In this document: one piece after another, positions 26,862 to 35,541 of the stretch | Layout: each line of letters starts with the position of its first letter | Numbering within the stretch: the first letter of the stretch is position 1 | Source of the DNA: Mesorhizobium sp. ORS 3359 | Lineage (GTDB): Bacteria > Pseudomonadota > Alphaproteobacteria > Rhizobiales > Rhizobiaceae | Reading direction: 5' to 3' | NCBI GenBank assembly: GCA_000824845.1 | Contig: CCNC01000182.1 | Location: forward strand, 1-59,507 | DNA length: 59,507 nt | Notes under the pieces: generated by a model | Told to the model about the DNA's origin: nothing | Seen by the model: the letters and a program-made list of their open reading frames with translations, nothing else | Databases searched by the model: none | Program-made: the position numbers and the translations under genes

Positions 26862-28172
26862 TCAGCGCGCCACAGGGCGATGCCCGTCGGGCAGGCGGGT
26901 GGCGATCAGCTTGTCGATGCGGCGGCCGTCGAGGTCGACCACCTCGAAGCGCCACCCTTGCGCATCGACGCACTCGCCGGTTGTCGGCAGATGGTGGAGA
27001 TGCGACAGCACATAGCCGGCGACGGTCTCGTAGTCGCGGTTCTCCGGCAGGTCGATGCCCAGTACCTCGGCCATCTCGTCGGCCTGCATGTAGCCCGCGA
27101 GCAGCCACGAGCCGTCGTCGCGCTTGACGGCATTCTCCTCCTCGCCGGCCTCGAGGTCGGAGCGGAACACGCCGGTGATGGCTTCGAGGATGTCGGCCGG
27201 CGTGACGATGCCTTCGAAATGGCCGTATTCGTCATGGACCAGCGCCATCGGCACGTCCGATTCCCTGAGCTTCTGCAGCACGTCGAGCGCGTCGGCCTGG
27301 TCGTGCACGATGGGTGCGTCGCGCACATGCTGGCGCGGATCCAGCACCCTGCCGGCCAGAAGGGCGGCCAGCACGTCGCGCGTCTGGATGACTCCGACCA
27401 TGGCGTCGACATTGCCGTCGCCGACCGGCAATCGCGAGTGCTGCGTTTCCATCAGAAGCTTTCGGATCGCCGTCTCGTCGGATTGCAGGTTGAGCCAGTC
27501 GACCTCGGTGCGCGGCGTCATCACGGCGCGCACGGCGCGGTCGCCGAGCCGCATGACGCCGGCGATCATGCGGCGCTCGTCGGATTCGATGGTGCCGTGA
27601 TGCTCGGCCTCGGCGACCAGCATCTTGATCTCCTCGTCGGTGACCTTCTCTTCCGCCTCGCCGGCCTGGCCGAGCAGCCACAGCACGGCGCGGCCGGAGA
27701 GGTCGAGCAGGAAGACCAGCGGCGCCGAGACGGTGGCGAGGATCGTCATTGCCGGCGCGGCGCGGACCGCGACGCGCTCGGGGTCCTTGAGCGCGATCTG
27801 CTTCGGCACCAGCTCGCCGACGATCAGCGATGCATAGGTGATCAGAGCGACGACGATGCCGACGCCCACCGGGTCGGCGATGGTTTCGCGGATGCCGGTC
27901 GACGCCAGATATTGCGCCAGCCTGTCGCCGAGCGTCGCGCCCGAGAAGGCGCCTGAGAGGACGCCGACCAGGGTGATGCCGATCTGCACCGAGGACAGGA
28001 ACTTGCCCGGATTGGAACCCAGCGCCAGCGCGCGGCCGGCGCCCTTGACGTTGCGGTCGATCATCGCCTTGAGGCGGGCGGGCCGCGACGAGACGATGGC
28101 AAGCTCCGACATCGACAAAAGGCCGTTCACCAAGATGAGGACGGCAACGACGGCGATTTCAACGTAAAGCAT
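26862..28172 (-). CDS. CorC/TlyC-type hemolysin family protein (DUF21-CBS-CorC_HlyC)
   Basis: A 436-residue membrane protein. The N-terminal DUF21 region has four hydrophobic segments (from VAVLILVNGLLSMSELAIV through LDLSGRAVLWLLG, residues 1-190), followed by two CBS domains (RTEVDWLNLQSDET and the region of HVRDAPIVHDQADALDVLQ, about 205-345) and a C-terminal CorC_HlyC domain (about 350-430; YETVAGYVLSHLHHLP). Members are associated with magnesium/cobalt efflux or membrane integrity; hemolytic activity is historical naming. No operon partner. Confidence 0.93.
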   Translation of the reverse strand: MLYVEIAVVAVLILVNGLLSMSELAIVSSRPARLKAMIDRNVKGAGRALALGSNPGKFLSSVQIGITLVGVLSGAFSGATLGDRLAQYLASTGIRETIADPVGVGIVVALITYASLIVGELVPKQIALKDPERVAVRAAPAMTILATVSAPLVFLLDLSGRAVLWLLGQAGEAEEKVTDEEIKMLVAEAEHHGTIESDERRMIAGVMRLGDRAVRAVMTPRTEVDWLNLQSDETAIRKLLMETQHSRLPVGDGNVDAMVGVIQTRDVLAALLAGRVLDPRQHVRDAPIVHDQADALDVLQKLRESDVPMALVHDEYGHFEGIVTPADILEAITGVFRSDLEAGEEENAVKRDDGSWLLAGYMQADEMAEVLGIDLPENRDYETVAGYVLSHLHHLPTTGECVDAQGWRFEVVDLDGRRIDKLIATRLPDGHRPVAR

Positions 28173-28413
28173 GGGCGGTCAATAGCATTGCTGCAGTGCA
28201 TTCGAAAATAGCCTGCCGGTATTTTTGGTAGATGACAGCTTTGGCGCGAGACCTACCGGCTTCCGGAGGGTCGTTCGGGATGACGCGTCAGCAGGCCGTG
28301 GCGCGTTTGACATTCGAGCAGGAAATCTCAAAAGCGGACCATGGAAAATCAATGGGATAGAGCGGAACCAATATCAAATGATATAGTTAGGATAGCTTGT
28401 TGGGGGTTGCCCG

Positions 28414-28590
28414 ATGGCGCTCGAACCAAAACGTGGCCTCGTCCAGAAGCTTCTGGAAGAGACCGGTATTACCGAGGCGCAGGCGCTGGATCTGATCTCG
28501 CTGCTTGGGTCGAATTGGTCGTCGCTGGTCAGGGAAGCAAAAGCCATAAGGGACAGCCTGAAGCCGCCGACCGGGCCCCCATCAGCATGA
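28414..28590 (+). CDS. very small conserved protein with ETGITEAQA motif
   Basis: A 58-residue frame (ATG 28414, TGA 28588) preceded by GGGGGTTGCCCG. The sequence reads LVQKLLEETGITEAQALDL then SLLGSNWSSLVREAKAI, ending in a Pro-rich tail. The conserved part matches the broken gene at 26634 and resembles a helix-turn-helix-like pair of helices. Function unknown. It lies between the CorC-like and LssY_C genes on the opposite strand. Confidence 0.6.
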   Translation: MALEPKRGLVQKLLEETGITEAQALDLISLLGSNWSSLVREAKAIRDSLKPPTGPPSA

Positions 28591-28625
28591 CAGTCCTGCG
28601 CTGCCGCTCGGCTCTCGTCGTGCCG

Positions 28626-29339
28626 TCACTTCCGTGTGCTCAACACGCCGATGACGGCCATGCCGTCGGTGAAATAAGGATCGCCGCCGCCGTTGCGTCC
28701 CGTCTTGGTGGCGCCGATTCCCGGTATCTCGCTGGTTGAGGTAAGCAGACCGGCAGCCTTCAGGTCGCCGATCAGGAAGTCGCGCTCGGCGTCGATGTCC
28801 GGACCGATATGGTGGGTAACGGCGCCCGTGTCGTGGCTGAGGCCGACGCCGCGATCGAAGCTCGCGGCGCCCAGCCAGAGCGAGCGGCCGTCGTCGCCGA
28901 CCGCGTCCGTCAGCCAGAAGCGGACATGGTGGCGCCGGTCGGCGCTGTCGCCGACCGGTTTCTCGAAGGCCAGGTCCTGGGCGCGGCCCTCGAACAACAG
29001 GCGGCTCATCGGCGCATCGGGGTAGGGGCGGGAAAACAGCACACTTTCACCGATATCGATCGCGGTCCTGAGCGTGACGGCATCGGCCGTGTCCCAGCCC
29101 GCGACCGCGAAGGCGTGGACCACCTCCTTTTCAGTGCCGATGAGGCCGACATTGATCGGATCGCCGGGAATGCCCTGCGGCGTATGCGTCACCATCTCGA
29201 AGGGGCGGGTGCGGAAGCCGCGCTCCCGCCAGGTCCAGAATTCCGGCGCAGCGACATAGGCGAGCGCCAGATAGAAGGCGCAAATAGCCGCAAGCCAGAC
29301 CGCCGCTCGTCGCCTCAGGCTTCGCTTACCCACGACCAA
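28626..29339 (-). CDS. LssY C-terminal domain protein
   Basis: A 237-residue protein with one N-terminal hydrophobic helix (AAVWLAAICAFYLALAYVAA) and a soluble LssY_C domain: PINVGLIGTEKEVVHAFAVAGW near 61-82, SRLLFEGRAQDLAFEKPVG near 112-130 and HHVRFWLTD. The domain is found at the C-terminus of LssY/PAP2-type membrane proteins; the free-standing form has unknown function. Starts with GTG at 29339. Confidence 0.85.
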   Translation of the reverse strand: MVVGKRSLRRRAAVWLAAICAFYLALAYVAAPEFWTWRERGFRTRPFEMVTHTPQGIPGDPINVGLIGTEKEVVHAFAVAGWDTADAVTLRTAIDIGESVLFSRPYPDAPMSRLLFEGRAQDLAFEKPVGDSADRRHHVRFWLTDAVGDDGRSLWLGAASFDRGVGLSHDTGAVTHHIGPDIDAERDFLIGDLKAAGLLTSTSEIPGIGATKTGRNGGGDPYFTDGMAVIGVLSTRK

Positions 29340-29401
29340 CCGCTCCCAAATCCTTGCGCGACCATTTTATGCGGTGTTGGCCGTTTTCGGGTAGAGCCGC
29401 C

Positions 29402-30229
29402 TCAGCGGCAGGCGCGGTAGCCGCTTTTGCGGTTCTTGATGTCGAAATGGAAATGGTTGCGATGGTCGTAATTGTAGCCCGGGCCGAGCACCGTGGTGAA
29501 ATATTCGCAGCCGTCGGCGCGCACATTGTTGAGGAAGCCGCGGGTGCGGAAGGCGAACAGGCCGGGCTTGCGCACGTCGATGTCGTCGCCATTGTTGAGC
29601 TCGATGCTCATGACGTCGAGGGCGTTGCCCTTGCCGTGCTCGGAGAGCACGCCTTCGCCGGCGATGTTGCGGCAGGAATAGCTGGAGCCCTGATGGATCG
29701 CCCTGACGCCGGAGAAATAGCGCCAGCGGGCGGCAGGTTGCAGCTCGTTCTTGGTCCAGGCGGCGAAGGTGGCGGCCATGTTGCAGGTCAGTGTCGCCGC
29801 CGGCTTCATGGCGACGCTGCCGATCGCGGAGACTCTCACGGGGAAATCGATGCCGCATTGGCCTTCATGGATCGGCTGGACGTCCTGATAGACGACGCCC
29901 ATCCGCTTCAGCTCGTTGCGGCAGTCGATCTCGCTGGCCGGCATCTGCTCGAGAGGCGACATCGGCTCGTCCATGCGCGGATAGGCGGCCTGGGTCAGGT
30001 AGGGATCGGACGGCACGAGGCGCTGCATGCCGGAATTTTGCGGCGCGTCGGGCTGTGGCACGGCCGCCGTCTGGCTGCCGACATCGACGGCCGGCTGCAG
30101 GGCAAAGACGTCACCCGTCGTGCAGGCCGACATCGTCGCGATGGCACCGGCGGCCAGCCCGACAATCGCGATCCGCGCGCACTTGTTCCGTTGCGCCGCC
30201 ACCAGCACAGCGCCAAGTCTTCGAGCCAT
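29402..30229 (-). CDS. extensin-like domain exported protein
   Basis: A 275-residue protein with an N-terminal signal or lipoprotein-like hydrophobic segment (IVGLAAGAIATMSACTT; the A-C could be a lipobox). The extensin-like C-terminal domain (about 110-275) has CRNELKRMGVVYQDV, HGKGNALDVMSIELNNG and DHRNHFHFDIKNR. The His and Asp residues resemble the metal site of the D,D-peptidase clan, so a murein-related role is possible but unproven. It is followed by the second family member upstream in the same direction. Confidence 0.9.
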   Translation of the reverse strand: MARRLGAVLVAAQRNKCARIAIVGLAAGAIATMSACTTGDVFALQPAVDVGSQTAAVPQPDAPQNSGMQRLVPSDPYLTQAAYPRMDEPMSPLEQMPASEIDCRNELKRMGVVYQDVQPIHEGQCGIDFPVRVSAIGSVAMKPAATLTCNMAATFAAWTKNELQPAARWRYFSGVRAIHQGSSYSCRNIAGEGVLSEHGKGNALDVMSIELNNGDDIDVRKPGLFAFRTRGFLNNVRADGCEYFTTVLGPGYNYDHRNHFHFDIKNRKSGYRACR

Positions 30230-30366
30230 TGAAAGGCGTCCTTGTCCCCGAATGGCACAAGGTTAGCCCGCAACAGTAAAGGAAAGATCAGCGCCGGCAT
30301 TCACGCCTGGGGCGGAAATGCGGCGCTGTTCTTGCCGGGGACGCGACCGAACTTCCGGAATTGTGC

Positions 30367-31416
30367 CTATTGGCAGAAGGTGCCGCCGTGACGTCGCGGT
30401 TCCAGATCGAGATGGAAATGCAGTGCATGGTCGGCGTCGGCGCCCGGCCCAAGCACGGTCTTGAAAGGCCCGCAGGCGGCCTTGCGCACCGCGTCGAGGA
30501 ACTTCGCATCTTTTTCCGGGGGCGCCGGCCCGACCTCGATCTTGCTCCCGTCCGACAAGGTGAAGGTCGCGATGTCGAGCGCGTTGCCGAAGGCGTGTTC
30601 CGACAGCTTGCGGGTGCCGTTGCGCGGACGGCAGACAAAGGCCGAGGCTTGGTTGACCGCCTTCAAATCGGCGCCGAGTTCAGCCTTTGCCGTGGGCTGG
30701 ACGACATCAGCCATGAAGCGCGCCGCCGCCTCGGCCATCGGGCAATTGAGCTCGGCGCCCGGGCTGATGCCGATGGACTTGCCGAGCGTCTTCAAAATTA
30801 TCGGATAGGGGATAGAGCAACCGATTTGCGCGTCGTGCTCGGCCTTGTGCTCCTCGAACTCGACGCCCAGCGCCCTTAGCCGCTCCCGGCACGCGGTTTC
30901 CTCCGGCGGCATCTTGTCGGCCGGCACATCGGCCGAGCGGGGATCGGGAAGCATCTTTTCCTCGCCGGCATCGGCCGGCTTTTCCGGCGGTTGCGGCGCG
31001 GTTTCCGGCGGATCCGGCTCCAGTTCGGCGGGTTTTTCGGGCGGCGTGGGGACAATCTCCGGCGTTTGCGGATCGGGCTCCGCCCACGCCCCGGATTGAG
31101 CGCCCTTTGAACGCGGCGGAAGGGCGTCCCATTTCGGATGCGACTTCTCCTGGTTGAGGAAGTCGTCATTGCTGTCGAGGCGGCTTTTGCCTTGCCCGGA
31201 CTTGTCGGCGCGGTTTTCCATATCCTGAGGACGCGAGCCTGGCGCCGGTGTCGTTTGCGGCGTCTCCGGTACCGGAGCGGCGCTCTCGCTGGCCGGCGGC
31301 AAGTGTCTCTTGTGGCGGTGATGATACTTGGCGGCCGTGGCCGGCGTTACCAGCAAGGCTGCCGCCGCCAAAGGCAACGCCAATCTGCACAATCCGGAAA
31401 TGCTCAGCGTTGCCAT
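30367..31416 (-). CDS. extensin-like domain exported protein with Pro-rich linker
   Basis: A 349-residue protein if the ATG at 31416 is used, which begins directly with a signal peptide (LCRLALPLAAAALLVTPATA); the frame is open to 31455. A Pro/Glu-rich linker (PETAPQPPEKPAD) of about 130 residues precedes the extensin-like domain, with CRERLRALGVEFEEH, SEHAFGNALDIATFTL and HALHFHLDLEPR. It is the paralogue of the gene at 29402, in the same orientation but separated by 137 bases. The linker suggests the domain crosses the periplasm or peptidoglycan. Confidence 0.9.
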   Translation of the reverse strand: MATLSISGLCRLALPLAAAALLVTPATAAKYHHRHKRHLPPASESAAPVPETPQTTPAPGSRPQDMENRADKSGQGKSRLDSNDDFLNQEKSHPKWDALPPRSKGAQSGAWAEPDPQTPEIVPTPPEKPAELEPDPPETAPQPPEKPADAGEEKMLPDPRSADVPADKMPPEETACRERLRALGVEFEEHKAEHDAQIGCSIPYPIILKTLGKSIGISPGAELNCPMAEAAARFMADVVQPTAKAELGADLKAVNQASAFVCRPRNGTRKLSEHAFGNALDIATFTLSDGSKIEVGPAPPEKDAKFLDAVRKAACGPFKTVLGPGADADHALHFHLDLEPRRHGGTFCQ

Positions 31417-31491
31417 CGCCCCGAAACGGCAATCGCGTCGCGAAGTTGCCTGCACCGCCGGCCTTGCCGATCACAATCGGTTACCGGCGCG

Positions 31492-31917
31492 TTACGCGCC
31501 GATGGCTTCAAGGCCTTCCTCCAGCCAGTCGGCAAGCATCGGCAGGCCGAGCAGGTATTTGGCCGTGCGCTTCCTTGGGCGCTCCCTGGCGGCAGCCACC
31601 GCGTCAGCCCATTCGGATGCGTCATAGTCGCCGCGCCCGACCCAGGCGAGCGCGATCAACTCGGCCGCTTCGTCGATGTTGAGATCGTTGATCAGCTCGC
31701 GGAGTTCTTCCTCGGTGAGGTTTTCCGCGGCCTCCTCGACAAGGCCGTCATGATGATGGCTGGCATGCGCGTCGCCGTCGAACTCGACCTCATGCTCGGC
31801 GCCGTCGTCATAGTCCTCGTTGACGGCGGCGCTCAGCGCCTTGGCCTTGAGAATGAACAGGCGCACCGTGTCCGGGTCGATCGAAAGTTCCCACTCCTTC
31901 TCGCGGCGCTGCTGCAC
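31492..31917 (-). CDS. DUF3775 domain protein
   Basis: A 141-residue acidic protein. The start is GTG at 31917 because GGAGAAGG lies just upstream; the open frame to 32010 has no such site. The N-terminus is LSIDPDTVRLFILKAKAL, and the DUF3775 part has LTEEELRELINDLNIDEAAE, ALAWVGRGDYDASEW and TAKYLLGLPMLADWLEEGL. Function unknown; small conserved protein typical of Rhizobiales. Confidence 0.85.
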   Translation of the reverse strand: MQQRREKEWELSIDPDTVRLFILKAKALSAAVNEDYDDGAEHEVEFDGDAHASHHHDGLVEEAAENLTEEELRELINDLNIDEAAELIALAWVGRGDYDASEWADAVAAARERPRKRTAKYLLGLPMLADWLEEGLEAIGA

Positions 31918-32096
31918 GGTCCTTCTCCACGTGATGCGCGTGGCCCCGATGATAGCGGATTTGCAGCGCGCGTCACGTCCGGAGGCAAGGCTCTCTTTCG
32001 GGTCGTCCAAAATAGTTCGGCCGGACGACGGCTTTTCGGGATGAAACCGGATTGGGCCCGCGTTAGTCTGCCATTGTCACGCTCACGGAGGCATCG

Positions 32097-32630
32097 ATGC
32101 GCAGACGATTGCTTGTTCAGGTCATGGCTATTGCGGCGCTGCCGCTGTTCGTCGCCCCGGCTTTTGCGGCCGGTGAAGGTGGCGGCAGCGGTCAAACCAC
32201 TACCCAGTGCAAGAAGGGCGAGGTCTGGGACAAGAAGAAGAACAAATGCGTGAAGCCGCAATATGGCATGCTGGATGACGACAGCATCTATGAGGCCGGC
32301 CACGATCTGGCGATGGCCGGGCGCTATGACGAGGCGATCTCGGTGCTGACGCTCGCCGCCAACAAGCAGGATCCGCGCATCCTCAACTATCTCGGCTATT
32401 CGCACCGCCATTCGGGCCGCGTCACCGTCGGCCTCGGCTATTACGAGGAAGCGCTGCGCATCGACCCGAATTACACGCTTGTGCGCGAGTATCTCGGCGA
32501 AGCGCATCTGCAGATCGGCGATCTCGCCGGCGCTCAGGAACAGCTCAAGGAAATCGAAAAGCGGACCGGCACGGGCTCGCGCGAATACGGCATGCTGTCC
32601 GAACAGATCGAACATTTCCTGCGGAGCTGA
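32097..32630 (+). CDS. exported TPR-repeat protein
   Basis: A 177-residue protein with signal peptide (residues 1-24, ALPLFVAPAFAA), a short basic Cys pair (QCKKGEVWDKKKNKC), then about three TPR units: AGHDLAMAGRYDEAISVL, YLGYSHRHSGRVTVGLGYYE and YLGEAHLQIGDLAGAQEQL. Periplasmic protein-interaction scaffold of unknown partners. Followed by an intrinsic terminator. Confidence 0.85.
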   Translation: MRRRLLVQVMAIAALPLFVAPAFAAGEGGGSGQTTTQCKKGEVWDKKKNKCVKPQYGMLDDDSIYEAGHDLAMAGRYDEAISVLTLAANKQDPRILNYLGYSHRHSGRVTVGLGYYEEALRIDPNYTLVREYLGEAHLQIGDLAGAQEQLKEIEKRTGTGSREYGMLSEQIEHFLRS

Positions 32631-32651
32631 ACAGGGCTTCAAGCTCTTCGG

Positions 32652-32682
32652 GCCGGCTGCGAGCAGTCGTAGCCGGCTTTTT
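32652..32682 (+). terminator. intrinsic terminator of the TPR gene
   Basis: GCCGGCT and AGCCGGC around a 12-base loop, followed by TTTTT, 22 bases after the TPR stop codon. Confidence 0.8.
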
Positions 32683-32791
32683 GTTGTTCACCGCCGGCTG
32701 GCGCGCGCGAAAGCGGTGATCATTTCGCCGAACTTCATTTTTGCACGTGAAAATCGCGCCAAGATCGCTATATTCAGGGAAATTGTGGTGA

Positions 32792-32833
32792 AACGGTTCC
32801 GTTAGCCCGAGGCTGCCGGACCGTTTTCTTTTT
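32792..32833 (+). terminator. greA: strong terminator in the greA leader
   Basis: AACGGTTCCG (32792-32801) pairs with CGGACCGTT (32817-32825) with one bulged T, and an inner AGCC/GGCT stem closes the loop; TTTTCTTTTT follows. It is 61 bases upstream of greA and downstream of the previous gene's own terminator, so it would stop transcripts that begin between 32683 and 32790, in front of greA. Confidence 0.8.
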
Positions 32834-32893
32834 GTACCCATTTGACAAGGCTGCTCCCGACAAGCGGGGGTGGCGGCAGGAAAGGTCAGGCAT

Positions 32894-33367
32894 ATGATCA
32901 AGGTCCCGATGACAGGCGAGGGGTTCGCGTCATTGAAGGAAGAACTGCGTTGGCGTCAGCAAGAGGAGCGTCCGCGTATCATCGAGGCGATCTCCGAAGC
33001 GCGCTCGCATGGCGACCTGTCCGAAAATGCCGAATATCACGCGGCCAAGGAGTCGCAGAGCCACAATGAAGGCCGCATCAACGAGCTCGAGGATCTGATC
33101 GCACGCGCCGAGGTCATCGACGTCTCCAAGCTTTCCGGCGACAAGGTGAAGTTCGGCGCGACCGTCGTGCTCGTCGACGAGGACACCGAGGAAAAGAAGA
33201 CCTACCAGATCGTCGGCGACCAGGAAGCGGACGTGAAATCCGGCCGCATCTCGATCTCCTCGCCGATCGCGCGAGCCCTCATCGGCAAGGAAGTCGGCGA
33301 CGCCATCGAGGTCAACGCTCCCGGCGGCGCCCGGGGGTATGAGATCGTCCAGGTGCAGTTCATTTAG
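32894..33367 (+). CDS. greA: transcription elongation factor GreA
   Basis: A 157-residue GreA that stimulates transcript cleavage by backtracked RNA polymerase. The N-terminal coiled coil carries the acidic tip DLSENAEYHAAKE (near 42-54), and the C-terminal globular domain has VVLVDEDTEEKKTYQIVG and SPIARALIGKEVGD. Start at 32894 after AGGTCAGGCAT. Preceded by a leader with an intrinsic terminator; followed by a RIME-like repeat and the convergent waaC. Confidence 0.97.
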   Translation: MIKVPMTGEGFASLKEELRWRQQEERPRIIEAISEARSHGDLSENAEYHAAKESQSHNEGRINELEDLIARAEVIDVSKLSGDKVKFGATVVLVDEDTEEKKTYQIVGDQEADVKSGRISISSPIARALIGKEVGDAIEVNAPGGARGYEIVQVQFI

Positions 33368-33372
33368 CTCCA

Positions 33373-33580
33373 ATCTCCCCCCTTGTGGGGGAGAAAGCGA
33401 TTTCAACACCTTAGCCGAAGGCTAAGTGTTAGAAATCGCAAGAGAGGGGAAAAGCGCCGCGCGACGAAGGCCAGGCGCCCTATGAAATCCCCTCTCTTGG
33501 ATTTTCTACGACTTAGCCTCCGCGAAGTGCTCCGGCTAAGACCGTGAAAATCCATTCTCCCCCACAAGGGGGGAGATAGC
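33373..33580. repeat. large composite RIME-like palindrome between greA and waaC
   Basis: Outer arms are CTCCCCCCTTGTGGGGGAGA (33375-33394) and its inverted partner at 33554-33577. Inner parts include CTTAGCCGAAGGCTAAG (33410-33426), GAGAGGGGA with TCCCCTCTC, and GCGCC pairs, so the 200-base block can fold into one nested structure. The right end lies inside waaC and supplies its last codons. Confidence 0.85.
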
Positions 33581-34537
33581 GCACCGCGCCAGCAGGCGCT
33601 CAGCCTCTGCAACCACTTCAGCCGGCGTGACCTTGCCGCCGCCTGCCGCAAGCAAGGTCGATGCAAACTTCCCGCGCGGGCCGGTGAGACCGGGTTCGGT
33701 CGCCAGGAAGATAGCGACGGTCGGGAGGCCGAAGGCGCTGGCGAGGTGGGTGAGTCCGGTGTCGGCGCCGATGACCAGCGTCGAGCGGCCGAGGATCGCG
33801 GCGACGTCCGCGAGCGGCGATTTCGCAACCAGCACCGTCTTTGGCACGGCACCGGCGATGGCCTCTGCCACCTTCTTTTCCGCCTCATTCGACCATGTGA
33901 CCACCGGCGTGAAGTGCCGGTCGACCAGTTGGAGCGCGGTCTCGATCCAATCCTCGACCGGCCATTTCTTGTCCTCGCGGCTGGTGCCGTGGAGCAGGAA
34001 AGCGGTTTTGCCTTCAACGCCGGGTAGGGCGCCCGCCGGCGGCACGATGCCGGACTCGAGCGCCGACAGGTCAGGCTGGTATCCCAGCGCCAGGCCGAAC
34101 AGCCGCCTGGTGCGCTCGATGGCATGCAGATCGCGCGGCACGGCGTATTTGCGCCGATAGAACAACGTCGCCGAAGGCTCACGGGCGCTGGCGCGGTCGA
34201 AGCCGGCAATCGGCGCTCCGGCCTGGATGGCGACCAGGGCCGACTTCAGCAGGCCTTGCGCGTCGATGACGAGGTCGTAGCGGGAGGCACGGAGCGCTCG
34301 GCGCAAGCCGGCCATCTCGCGCCATGTGCCGCCGTCGAAAAGCCTCTTGCGCCAGCGCCGGACCGCCACCTTGTGGATCACTCCAATCGCCGGATGCAGC
34401 GCCACGATGCCGGCAAACGGCTCCTCCACGCACCAGCCGAAGCTGATATCGGGGCAATTGCGCGCCGCATCCTCGACGGCCGGAAAGGTGTGAATGACAT
34501 CGCCCATCGACGATGTCTTGACGATCAGCACTTTCAT
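33536..34537 (-). CDS. waaC: lipopolysaccharide heptosyltransferase I
   Basis: Adds the first L-glycero-D-manno-heptose from ADP-heptose to Kdo in the LPS inner core; GT9 family, inner-membrane associated. 333 residues starting MKVLIVKTSSMGDVIHTFPA, as in WaaC; the donor-binding region LLHGTSREDKKWP and the C-terminal VIGADTGLTHLASAFGLP motif (near 245-262) are present. Its ATG overlaps the waaF stop by four bases. The C-terminal ISPLVGENGFSRS and the stop codon are encoded by a RIME-like repeat, so the tail is not ancestral. Last gene of hldD-waaF-waaC. Confidence 0.93.
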   Translation of the reverse strand: MKVLIVKTSSMGDVIHTFPAVEDAARNCPDISFGWCVEEPFAGIVALHPAIGVIHKVAVRRWRKRLFDGGTWREMAGLRRALRASRYDLVIDAQGLLKSALVAIQAGAPIAGFDRASAREPSATLFYRRKYAVPRDLHAIERTRRLFGLALGYQPDLSALESGIVPPAGALPGVEGKTAFLLHGTSREDKKWPVEDWIETALQLVDRHFTPVVTWSNEAEKKVAEAIAGAVPKTVLVAKSPLADVAAILGRSTLVIGADTGLTHLASAFGLPTVAIFLATEPGLTGPRGKFASTLLAAGGGKVTPAEVVAEAERLLARCAISPLVGENGFSRS

Positions 34538-35541
34538 GCGGCCGCCGGGACTTTGAGCAGGCGATCGGCCGCGGCAGTGACGCGCGCGACATCGAGCGTC
34601 TTCAGGCAGTTGAGATGGCCGAGCGGGCAGACCTTCTTGTGACACGGCGAGCAGGACAGATGCAGCCAGATCAGTTCGGAGCGCTCGCTGAGCGGCGGCG
34701 TGTTTTCCGGCGACGTCGAACCGTACACGGCGACGATGGGCGTGCCGACGGCTGCTGCGACATGCATCAGGCCGCTGTCGTTCGAGACCGCAAGCTTCGC
34801 CGCGGCGATCAGGTCGATGGCGTCCTCCAGCCGCGTCTTGCCGGCAAGGTCGATAGCGCCGGGCGCGAGCGTCGCGATCTCCCCGGTCACGCCGGCATCG
34901 TTCTTCGAGCCGAGCAGCACGACGCCCAGACCCTTTGCCATCATGTCCCGGGCAAGCCCGGCATAGTGATCGCTCGGCCAGCGTTTTGCCGGGCCGAACT
35001 CGGCGCCTGGCATGAGCGCCACGAATTTCCTTCCCGTCAGCCCGAACCGCGCCAGCAGATCGGCTTGGTTGGCCTTGTCGACGGCGAGCCTCGGCGCGCG
35101 AAACGTGCCGCCGCGCGCCAGGCCGAAATAGGCGCGCGCGGTGCGCCGCTTCAGGGCTTCGGGCAGCGGCACGATGTCGGTCAGCAGGCCGTAGCGCATC
35201 TCGCGCAGATTGCCGACGCGGCGCGGGATGCGGGCAAAGAACGGGATCAGCGCCGATTTCCAGCTTCCCGGCAGGATATAGGCCATGTCGTAGCGGCCGC
35301 GCAGCAGGCGGCCGAAGCGCCTGCGGCTGCGGAATTCGAGCGCGCCCGGCATCAGCGGAAAATCGATCTGGCTGCGTATCTCGGGCATGCGCTTGACCAA
35401 GGGTGCCGCCCAGGCCGGCGCCAGCACATCGATGGCCGCGTTCGGATGTTTTTCCTTCAGCGCCGCGAACAGGCACTGCGCCATGACCATGTCGCCCACC
35501 CAGCGTGGGCCGATCACAAGGATCGTTGGGCCTTCAGCCAT
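34534..35541 (-). CDS. waaF: lipopolysaccharide heptosyltransferase II
   Basis: Transfers the second heptose to the LPS inner core; GT9 family, 335 residues. The N-terminus ILVIGPRWVGDMVMAQ is that of WaaF, MPGAEFGPAKRWP near 175-187 and VSNDSGLMHVAAAVGTP near 253-269 are the donor and acceptor-site motifs, and the SCSPCHKKVCPLGHLNCL C-terminal Cys-rich segment is characteristic of WaaF. It overlaps hldD by 28 bases at its start and waaC by four bases at its end. Confidence 0.95.
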   Translation of the reverse strand: MAEGPTILVIGPRWVGDMVMAQCLFAALKEKHPNAAIDVLAPAWAAPLVKRMPEIRSQIDFPLMPGALEFRSRRRFGRLLRGRYDMAYILPGSWKSALIPFFARIPRRVGNLREMRYGLLTDIVPLPEALKRRTARAYFGLARGGTFRAPRLAVDKANQADLLARFGLTGRKFVALMPGAEFGPAKRWPSDHYAGLARDMMAKGLGVVLLGSKNDAGVTGEIATLAPGAIDLAGKTRLEDAIDLIAAAKLAVSNDSGLMHVAAAVGTPIVAVYGSTSPENTPPLSERSELIWLHLSCSPCHKKVCPLGHLNCLKTLDVARVTAAADRLLKVPAAA

